Positions 58,501 through 64,000 of a stretch of 64,000 nt of DNA are shown here, piece after piece. The stretch comes from Bedellia somnulentella (Eukaryota > Arthropoda > Insecta > Lepidoptera > Bedelliidae), in the NCBI GenBank assembly GCA_963576735.1, contig OY755177.1:248001-312000 (forward strand), in the 5' to 3' direction. The notes below the pieces were generated by a model, which saw only the letters and a list, made by a program, of their open reading frames with translations, was not told where the DNA came from and searched no databases. A program made the translations under genes and the position numbers. Numbering within the stretch: position 1 is the first letter of the stretch; the number at the start of each line of letters is the position of its first letter.

Positions 58501-59646
58501 AGTTTGGGAGGTTGTGCTTGAAATGATAAATTTGTATTGAATGAAGTTTACTCGAAGATAGGGAGTTCAAGTAGAACGAATAGAAAAGCTTATGAAAATA
58601 TTTATAAATGTGAGGAAAGCGACATATAGTTATTGGCTTATAAAAACTTACAATTTCTTCTCTTGAGATTTTGTATACTCTAATAGGCAACTAATAGCGC
58701 AAGTTTTAATAAATACGAAAAACTGTACAAATTTGCAATACATGTGTGCTCTTAAAGTAAATGCAACATTGGATAAGTTTTAGTCAGTTTCTGCTCAGTG
58801 TAAATTGACGATTTAATAAATATGAAGTTGAGAAGGATGATTAACTGGGTGTTTTTAGTTTTAAACCATACACTTGAAATACTACATGAATATTTTATGA
58901 GACGTTAATCTTTTTAAGACCAATCGGGGGATTGTGAGAACTATTAAACAAATACTATACTATGAACGAAGGTTCTGCAGTGGCTGCCACGTACCGGATG
59001 CCGCAATGTGTATAAGCCCACCAAAAAGTGGACTGACGACTTGGTCAAGGTCGTGAAAAGCTAATAGATCAGAGCAGCAAAGGACTGGTCTTAATGAGGC
59101 CTATGTCCAGCATTGGACGTCTATTTACTGATAATGATGATACTATTAATATAAATTCAAATGTACTTAATGTCCTGATATAAAATATAACATACATACA
59201 TATACTCATGGCTATAAATCCCTAGAAGGGGCAGCCAGAGCTAAGGTATTAGAAATCCCTCAGTCACTTTTAGAAGTTGCGTGGGGAAAAGATGGTAAAA
59301 ATAAAGGTTGTTGGTGATGGGTCTCCAACCGCATCGCCCAGAATTCCCTTAAAAAGCCCCAATACCGTTAGTATAAAATATCAAATTCTATTGATTTTAC
59401 AATCCCATCCAATTTTCTATACAACACTACACTTCAATATCCAAACTAATTTACCTTTTTCATTTTACAGCGGCCAATCTCCTCTGGAACAATCTCTTAG
59501 AACCAGTGGGTAACAAATCGGACAACATTCCCCCAGTTTTACTCCGCTCATTCCGCTGTCCCACTAAGAACGCGCCGTTCTTCTTTACCGCAAAGAATTC
59601 TCGAACGTTCCTCGAGACTGGACGACAAGATGGCGCCGATTTATGA
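43303..59646 (+). CDS. PLB1: Phospholipase B1-like GDSL lipase (six exons, 5' end missing)
   Basis: Joined coding parts 43303-43558, 51868-52037, 55201-55414, 57522-57667, 58329-58497 and 59471-59646 give 376 codons plus TGA. Every junction has GT/AG borders and matching phase (1, 0, 1, 0, 1). SGNH/GDSL signatures are complete: nucleophile Ser in AAIGDSLVAGNGA (exon 1), Asn in FLGANDLC (exon 3) and the Asp-His pair in THDCFHFSQKGHALG (exon 5). Family members hydrolyse acyl chains of phospholipids and other lipids. Mammalian PLB1 has four repeats and a membrane anchor; this has one domain and no membrane segment at its end, as expected of the secreted single-domain insect proteins. The exon with the start and signal peptide was not found. 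Exons are GC-rich in AT-rich DNA. Confidence 0.93.
43685..44036 (-). repeat. SINE B, diverged
   Basis: Reverse copy in the first lipase intron, ending in ATTGGACTATCACGGC. Confidence 0.8.
44066..44422 (-). repeat. SINE B, full length
   Basis: Reverse copy directly after the previous one, same orientation. Head CTGGGCTATCACGGT. Confidence 0.85.
45247..46007. mobile_element. PIF/Harbinger-like element (761 bp)
   Basis: Perfect 24-bp inverted ends starting AGCTACGTCCACACTGTGCC, with the 3-bp duplication TAT at 45244-45246 and 46008-46010. Removing element and one TAT restores CTCTATATAAAGG, as read at 61993-62005 in another L2 copy. It contains an N-terminal transposase fragment. Confidence 0.9.
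45496..45864 (-). pseudogene. Harbinger transposase N-terminal fragment
   Basis: 122 codons. RRFWIRDYYNNR, FTRMSERNFDQLLKLLKP and IKLAITLRFLATGDSLMSL are typical of insect HARBI1-like nucleases before the catalytic DDE domain. The DDE domain is missing, so the element is non-autonomous. Confidence 0.8.
47196..47267 (+). other. tRNA-like cloverleaf, unit 1
   Basis: 72 nt. It differs from the 27-kb copies by an extra C in the anticodon arm (GTCCGGGG), which weakens the stem. Box A AGCTCAGTTGGCAGAGC and box B GGTTCGATCCC are intact. Confidence 0.7.
47509..47580 (+). other. tRNA-like cloverleaf, unit 2
   Basis: Same as unit 1 by eye. Confidence 0.7.
47822..47893 (+). other. tRNA-like cloverleaf, unit 3
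   Basis: Same as unit 1 by eye. Confidence 0.7.
48183..51035. other. Lipase intron 1, little recognised
   Basis: No exon recognised. The minus-strand text at 50346-50571 is weakly reverse-transcriptase-like (SINYGISF), too decayed to call. Confidence 0.35.
51043..51110 (+). repeat. tRNA-cloverleaf repeat, end fragment
   Basis: GGTTCAATCCCCGCCGGTGT and CGAAATTTTTCTTC, ending in TTTATTTATTAG. Runs straight into a SINE A. Confidence 0.65.
51111..51246 (+). repeat. SINE A, 5'-truncated
   Basis: From CAACCGCATCAAC to GTATATGTATG. Confidence 0.7.
51462..51612 (-). mobile_element. LINE L2 3' fragment
   Basis: CATACATATACTCAAGCC, ACTTTGTACGATCCTGGC and CTTCAGACTCCCGCC, reverse L2 3' end. Confidence 0.75.
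51868..52037 (+). CDS. PLB1: Lipase exon 2
   Basis: Acceptor GATTGCAG, donor GTATTA. Codes for GGDASWREVLTLPNILKEF and FPVASDMDAYKQAK, standard PLB1 text. Confidence 0.93.
52240..54600 (-). pseudogene. RTE-clade LINE, 5'-truncated and split
   Basis: Minus-strand pieces in order: linker (MKDKNGRKHTNRQKIIEICT, 54234), finger region (GEDGVTTESLKLRELTLLPH and SNIILLHKKGEKSDIGNDRP, 54047-53802), palm after a nested insert (DYTKAFDSLHRQ, LRFADDIVLL, 53200-52870) and C-terminal region (DEYIYLGQI, LPVLTYGAQT, SLTESQKSKLKVCQR, 52833-52255). The wording fits lepidopteran RTE elements. FADD is intact, but frameshifts, a stop-containing linker and the nested retroposon make it inactive. Lies in lipase intron 2, antisense to the gene. 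Confidence 0.85.
53208..53672 (-). mobile_element. Retroposon with (CTTT)n tail nested in the RTE LINE
   Basis: Flanked by CAATGAA at 53204-53210 and 53673-53679. The tail is (TTTC)n on the minus strand. Shares CTGATTTTCAG-type text with 31948-32290. Confidence 0.8.
54757..54952 (-). repeat. SINE A, tail half lost
   Basis: AAATTCCTCAGCAACTTTTT to CCGACACTAC. Confidence 0.75.
55201..55414 (+). CDS. PLB1: Lipase exon 3 with the GxND motif
   Basis: Acceptor TTGTTCCAG. Codes for VLVARMRATPS and VTLFLGANDLC and ends LVNLVPVL plus one base. The donor GTCGGT at 55415 is copied in each 76-bp repeat downstream. Confidence 0.9.
55379..55867 (+). repeat. 76-bp minisatellite across an exon-intron border
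   Basis: CTGGGTCGGT starts at 55411, 55487, 55563, 55639, 55715 and 55791. A partial copy ends near 55867. Each unit carries the last 35 or so bases of lipase exon 3, its donor GTCGGT and intron sequence. Units look identical by eye. Confidence 0.95.
57112..57451 (+). mobile_element. Single tRNA-cloverleaf element inserted in SINE A
   Basis: Begins CTAATAAATAAAGGAAAG and ends AAGATTTAAATTATGT. It contains one complete spacer and one cloverleaf (57309-57380), and the sequence next to the cloverleaf appears inverted at the left end. The 10-bp direct duplication shows an insertion event. Confidence 0.8.
57309..57380 (+). other. tRNA-like cloverleaf in the single unit
   Basis: More diverged (GACGGGGGCGTATACCCGAG in the anticodon arm, GATTCCTGC in the T arm with a G-T pair). 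The acceptor still pairs. Confidence 0.65.
57522..57667 (+). CDS. PLB1: Lipase exon 4
   Basis: Acceptor GATATTTGCAG, donor GTGAGT. Completes LVPVL-D-VSVSVRVLRP, so the exon 3 donor at 55415 gives the expected protein. Cysteine-rich (CRLMHSLFCSCFHAGGGEL). Confidence 0.92.
57727..57783 (+). repeat. SINE A 5' fragment
   Basis: GTGTAGTGCCGGCTTAG to AAGAGGCG, ending abruptly. Starts 60 bases after a lipase donor. Confidence 0.75.
58034..58068 (-). mobile_element. Helitron-like 3' terminus
   Basis: CTAGCTGACCCGACAGAC, then TTCGTACTGTC, a frequent lepidopteran Helitron end, in lipase intron 4. Confidence 0.6.
58329..58497 (+). CDS. PLB1: Lipase exon 5 with the catalytic Asp/His
   Basis: Acceptor TTTCCCAG, donor GTGAGT. 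INSGRYDTKEDFTVVIQPF and THDCFHFSQKGHALG. Confidence 0.93.
58975..59143 (+). mobile_element. LINE 3' end with TGATGA tail
   Basis: AAAAGTGGACTGACGACTTG, then TGGACGTCTATTTACTGATA. Sense relative of 26897-27025. Confidence 0.65.
59188..59372 (-). repeat. SINE A, tail half, with target duplication
   Basis: TATAAAATAT lies on both sides (about 59178 and 59373). It lacks the SINE 5' end. Lies just upstream of the last lipase exon. Confidence 0.8.
59471..59646 (+). CDS. PLB1: Lipase last coding exon
   Basis: Acceptor CATTTTACAG. AANLLWNNLLEPVGNKSD, CPTKNAPFFFTAKNS, then TGA at 59644. Confidence 0.93.
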
Positions 59647-60690
59647 CAGCTGTCACTTTAGTGGAATACTGTTAGCAATTTTACGTTTGGGTCAAATTAT
59701 TAACAGTGTTTTCGTGTTGTATATACGTTAGTTTTGTATGCGGCTGGAAGGTACTACGTAAGAGAAGGTTTTGTCTAAATTGGTCGTTAAAACCTTCCTT
59801 CAGTTTTGTTTCTGTTTGTATATGGAAATAATAAATGGTTGCATGGGGGCACAACTTGTAAAAAACCAATTGGTAAGGGTAATTTTCATGAATTTATGCG
59901 TTTTAAAGAGTTTATGTTGCGATCACAAACATGTTTTGGCAACAAAAAACATACGAACGCGCATTATGGCATACTCTGAAGTAGGCACTGTTTAAATTGC
60001 AAGTTAAATTAAAAGTACAACGTTAAAGTCACTTTGATGTAGTGTACTTACGCCCGATTTCTGAATTGAGTATTCCAGCTGAGAACAACTCAAATATCGT
60101 TCTGTCGCATTGAAATCTTAACAACTGAATGAGACAAAACGATACTTAAGTCATTCTCAGCTTGAATACTCAATTCAGAAATCGGGCGTTAGACTAAACC
60201 CGGCCTCTCAGGAGTTTACTTATTGTGCTGTGCTTGTGCGTGCGTGTCACTATGGAAAATAAAGGATGTTCTTATTACCTATTTCGTTCGTTCGTTTTGC
60301 ATCGGCTAAATTATATTTGTTCAGTGGGCTGAGACATATTTAGAAAAAAATCTGTTGAAGGATGTATGATTGTACATAGTATAATGTAATATATCAAATC
60401 TTTACTTTTGTTGTTTATTTTTCTGTATTCTTTTTTAAAATGAAATACTTATTTTCTGAATAATTTAAACTTATTATACACTTTACTTGATTCCTAGATA
60501 TATCGTCTAGTATATTTTTGTTTATAAAACATTCCACTATTATTATTTTTATAATCTGTAAATGTGAGACTTATTTTAAGGTAATTGTAAGTTGTATTGT
60601 AAGTAGAAACTAATTAGGTGAATGTGTGTAAATATTTTATTTGTGCCAATGTGCCATGCGTCAATAAAGATAGAAGAATTATTGTAATTT
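59647..60690 (+). other. PLB1: Lipase 3' UTR
   Basis: Follows the stop. AATAAA at 60663-60668 with the cleavage site expected near 60690. Contains a fold-back MITE at 60051-60188. Confidence 0.65.
60051..60188. mobile_element. Fold-back MITE (138 bp) in lipase 3' UTR
   Basis: CGCCCGATTTCTGAATTGAG at the left is mirrored by CTCAATTCAGAAATCGGGCG at the right, with arms of about 35 bases, flanked by TTA on both sides (60048-60050, 60189-60191). Harbinger-type target. Confidence 0.88.
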
Positions 60691-61129
60691 AATGGTTTTT
60701 TTTTATTTTGGAGCTCACCTTAACATGCCTTCATGGTATTATTTAGCCACTTCTTGTAACAGAGATTAGCCGAGATAACATCATTTTCGTTCGGACTTTC
60801 CCTTTCCCAACTGCATTACTCTATACTAAACTACCCACACCCCACACCCCATGCCCTATACATGAAATATTATAACATGATCACACGTGCCGTTCGGACT
60901 TAGCAAGAATTCAACAGCAAATTTCAGCGAATAATTCATTGTTTTCTTCACCCTTTACAAATTAAAATAAAAAACCTAGTTTATTTTATAACCATATATT
61001 TTCATATACATAACTTGGCTGCCGTGCATTATTTCTGGCCATTCTACTTGTGTCCGCTTTTGTAAGACTTAGAATAATGGATATAATTGCTCCGCATATA
61101 ATAATATTAAATAAACGTATCAACAGCGA

Positions 61130-61725
61130 AGAATTCCTTGTTTGTATAAAATTAAACTGGGTCACCCGCTTCTTCAAACGGGTGATGTTCAGGACTACAC
61201 CAACAACAATATTTCAATTCTACCAGTCCTATGCCAAATATTTCAAAACATAGTGATAAAAAAAATGCTGCCTTGCCTTACAAGCACCATCTACTTAGCG
61301 ATAAGAAATTTCGCTTTACTACAGGCAGGACCACCGTAGACGTAGCTTTACATACATACATATACTCACGGCTATAAATCCCTAAAAAGGGTAGCCAGAG
61401 CTAAGGAGTTCAAAAATCCTCAGCCACTTTTGGAAAGTTGAGTGGGGAAATTATGTTAAAATCAAGGTTGTTGGTGATGGGTCTCCAACCGCATCGCCCA
61501 AAAATCCCTTAAATGCCCCAATACCGTTAGTCGCCTCTTACTTATACCCACCGGAAGAAATGGGGTAGTGCTATTCTAAGCCGACACTACACGTAGCTTT
61601 TATGAATAAAATTATGAATCGTGACAAAAATTTTGGTATGCTTATTTTGAATGCATTAGGTTTATTCTGTGATTTTACAAATGCGTTTGATTGTGTAGAA
61701 AAGCGGTCGTTTAGAACGCCTAAGA
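61130..61725 (+). pseudogene. Decayed Jockey/CR1 reverse transcriptase split by SINE A
   Basis: Before the SINE, frames carry GDVQDYTNNNISILPVLC and a worn QFGFRAGR-TTVD box. After it (61601 on), NALGLFCDFTNAFDCVEKR, the palm A motif. Frameshifted. Confidence 0.75.
61351..61591 (-). repeat. SINE A, full length, with target duplication
   Basis: CGTAGCTTT at 61341-61349 and 61592-61600. Confidence 0.9.
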
Positions 61726-61879
61726 ATTAAACACAGCAAAGTTTGACTCTCGAGTAAATCAGAGAGTATACAATACACTACCGAGTGAATAATTTAGTGT
61801 GGTGAGTTATATGAATCACAAACATGTTGTGGTCGTTAGCTTATTTGTGAGAAAGCGGCACGGCATGACAGGATAAGTA

Positions 61880-62895
61880 TCGCAATGCAGAAGGCTGGTT
61901 AAGGGTTGGTGGTTTCTTGGTTGAACTTCCTCATCATGACATGCTGGTCGAGTGGTAAAGTGCCACGAGATTGGTGCAGGACAGTAATTTTGCTCTTATA
62001 TAAAGGAAAAGGGTCACACCAGGAATTTTAAAACGTAAGAAAGTATTTATTGCAGATCTTGTTCAAGTTCGGTTTGGGGAGTCAACTTATACTTGCAATG
62101 GTATCACTCTATGAGTATTACAGTGTAATCATCACTGACTGGTTCGGGTTCTTTCGGGGTGTCCGACAGGGATGTGTAGCTTCTCCATGGCTTTTCAATT
62201 TGTTCATGGACTGTCTGACAGAGATGCGTAAAGTGATTATGGAACGAGAATGGGTGGATTCATCATTAAATGCCTCTTATACGCTGACTATCAAGTACCA
62301 CTTAGTATCGGTGGAAGGGTTGCAAGATATGATGAATATAGCAATAACGTCTTTTGGAAAAAAAAAATGAGGGTGAATGTGTATAAAACTAAAACCATGG
62401 ATTTTGAAAGACGGGAGAGTATGCCAGAATTTGTGATTGAGATTAATGGTATAAAAGTTGAAAAGTGGAAGAGTTTTTTTACCTGGGAAGTTTGTTTCCT
62501 GGGTATTGAAAGTGTGATGAAGGCATCGAAAGAGTGAAAAAGGCTGCTGCGGTAAATGGAGCAATGAATAGCATAATGGCCACTAAATCGGTGTCTGAAA
62601 ATGCTTGAATAGCTGTGCATGATGCTGTTCTTGTTTCTACGCTTATGTATGGCAGTGAATGTTGGGTATGGCAGAAAAAGCATGAGAGCAGAGTGAATGC
62701 AGTAGAGATGATGTCCCTCCGTAAAAAATGTAATGTTAGGCTATGTGATCGAGTGAGAAATATCGCGATTAGTAAAAAGAGCATGTATGAAAAGATGATG
62801 TAAACAAAGCAAGAAAGATTTTGCCATGATCATACAAAGTCGCAATCGATGGTCTCTGCCAACCCCAATGGTAAAATAATGGCGTGAGTATATGT
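61880..62895 (+). pseudogene. LINE L2, decayed copy with deletions
   Basis: Frameshifted pieces: KFGLGSQLILAMVSLYEY, RQGCVASPWLFNLFMD, a worn LLYADYQV (YADD lost) and VSTLMYGSECWVWQKKHES, then the 3' end TGGCGTGAGTATATGT. A deletion removes the finger region (about 62030). The pre-insertion text CTTATATAAAGG at 61994 helps date the Harbinger insertion at 45247. Confidence 0.85.
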
Positions 62896-62984
62896 AATCA
62901 CATAAATACCCATACATAATTTACATACATATATATTGTATATAATTAGTCAAAATACAAAAGTCGCTGGAGAATGTTTGATTC

Positions 62985-63105
62985 CGAAGGTCTAAGTTAG
63001 TTTCCCACCTAAATTCTAAATTAGCCGAATAAGTTATTTTTTTGAAATTTTGGCTACCCCTTCTAGGGCTTTTTATGGTCTGAGTATATGATTGTATGTA
63101 CAGGC
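62985..63105 (+). repeat. SINE A, decayed 3' fragment
   Basis: TTGGCTACCCCTTCTAGGG and GAGTATATGATTGTATGT. Confidence 0.65.
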
Positions 63106-63162
63106 TTAACAAAGTAAGAAAGAACATTTGTACAACTTAGTGTAGAGTAAAAAGTAAAAAGT

Positions 63163-63406
63163 AGCTGTGTAGTGTCGGCTTAGAATAGCACTACCCCATT
63201 TCTTCCGGTGGGTGTACGTAAGAGGCGACTAACGGTATTGGGGCTTTTAAGGAATTTTTGGGCGATGCGGTTGGAGACCCATCACCAAAAACCTTTATTT
63301 CACCATCTTTTCCCCACGCAACTTCCAAAGGTGGCTGAGCAATGTCTCATTCCCTAGCTCTGGCTACCCCTTCAAGGGATTTATAGCCGTGAGTATATGT
63401 ATGTAT
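63163..63406 (+). repeat. SINE A with 16-bp target duplication
   Basis: GTAAAAAGTAAAAAGT at 63147-63162 and 63407-63422. Complete, little diverged. Confidence 0.93.
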
Positions 63407-63544
63407 GTAAAAAGTAAAAAGTTGTTTCATGCCAATTATACCCGTGTGTGGCAAACGGGAAGTCTAAGGCACGGGGCAGGGCTTTTAAAGTTATTGTTAA
63501 CGATGAGATTGGATGGAACCCTTCTTCTTCACTTCTTCAACTTT

Positions 63545-63628
63545 AAAAGCCCCAAACCCTTTAGTCACCTCTTATGATCACCCACGGGTAGACATGTGGT
63601 ACTGCTATTCTAAGGTGATACTACACAG
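63545..63628 (-). repeat. SINE A 5' fragment
   Basis: AAAAGCCCCAAACCCTTTAG to GATACTACACAG. Confidence 0.7.
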
Positions 63629-63700
63629 TAACGTATGCCTGAACCTAAGACTATAATAAATCTTAGCACAATCAGAATCGGCAGTGCGCAGTAGCGTCGT

Positions 63701-63738
63701 TATAAAAGCGGCGACGTCCAGCCGCGCGCATCATTTGG
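63701..63738 (+). promoter_or_regulatory. TATA box and initiator
   Basis: TATAAAAG at 63701-63708 and TCATTT at 63731, matching the arthropod initiator. The A at 63733 lies 32 bases after the first T of the TATA box. GC-rich surroundings. Confidence 0.75.
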
Positions 63739-63814
63739 CTGGTGCGTCCCCTCGCTGACGAGCTGAGCCGCTCCCGACTTACTACACGACAAACAAACAA
63801 ACACTTCAACAATG
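63733..63814 (+). other. First exon of an unidentified gene, coding only ATG
   Basis: Predicted 5' UTR followed by CAACAATG and an immediate strong donor GTGAGT at 63815. The rest of the gene lies beyond the window. Such ATG-only first exons occur in some strongly expressed insect genes; the product cannot be named. Confidence 0.6.
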
Positions 63815-64000
63815 GTGAGTACTACTTTGATTTAATGTTAAATATACCATTTCGGTAGTCAGTCGCGGAAAAAAAAAATCTGTGTTCCATACTTTGTGCT
63901 AGAATTTTTGCATAGTCAGCAAAAAAATATTTCGCAGTAAATATTATATTTTTTGGAATCCTATGTACTATGTAGGCTGTATGTAACATTTCTTTTTTAA

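Overview
The window looks like a chromosome segment of a moth or butterfly. It is AT-rich and almost wholly made of interspersed repeats. Reasons for Lepidoptera: Helitron 3' ends of the lepidopteran type, many tRNA-related and LINE-tailed SINEs with (ATGT)n tails, RTE, Jockey/CR1 and PIF/Harbinger relics, TTAGG-type telomere-like motifs, and a GC-rich host gene split by repeat-filled introns. All family names come from reading motifs by eye; no database search was possible.

Layout. 0.6-5.1 kb: a structurally intact two-ORF non-LTR retrotransposon. 5-16 kb: intergenic repeats, including a 0.93 kb element with long inverted repeats (12.95-13.89 kb). 16.4-20.6 kb: a nested stack, namely an outer Harbinger-like inverted-repeat element (TTA duplication) holding a LINE-tail minisatellite, a Ginger-like DNA transposon with decayed integrase-type transposase (TATA duplication) and a truncated LINE. 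21-43 kb: SINEs, LINE tails, a 310-bp tandem array carrying tRNA cloverleaves (27.2-28.05 kb), a piggyBac-like MITE (32.5-33.1 kb), a 200-N gap flanked by two diverged copies of the same sequence (33.8-36.3 kb) and Helitron ends.

43.3-60.7 kb: the one clear host gene, a single-domain phospholipase B1-like GDSL lipase on the + strand. Six coding exons were found (43303-43558, 51868-52037, 55201-55414, 57522-57667, 58329-58497, 59471-59646). All junctions are in phase and the catalytic Ser, Asp and His are present. The signal-peptide exon was not found with certainty. The introns hold a LINE broken by a Harbinger element and by a 313-bp tRNA-like array, an RTE LINE broken by a retroposon, and a 76-bp minisatellite that copies the exon 3 splice donor six times. 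61-63.4 kb: decayed LINEs and SINEs. 63.7 kb to the end: a TATA/initiator promoter and a first exon whose only coding codon is ATG, starting an unidentified + strand gene that leaves the window.

The parts relate in two ways. The LINE family at 44.7-48.2 kb, SINE family A and, more loosely, SINE family B share their 3' end and (ATGT)n tail, so the LINE probably supplies the enzyme that mobilises the SINEs. The tRNA-cloverleaf repeat occurs both as tandem arrays and as a single unit inserted into a SINE with a direct duplication, so it behaves as a mobile unit rather than as a tRNA gene cluster.
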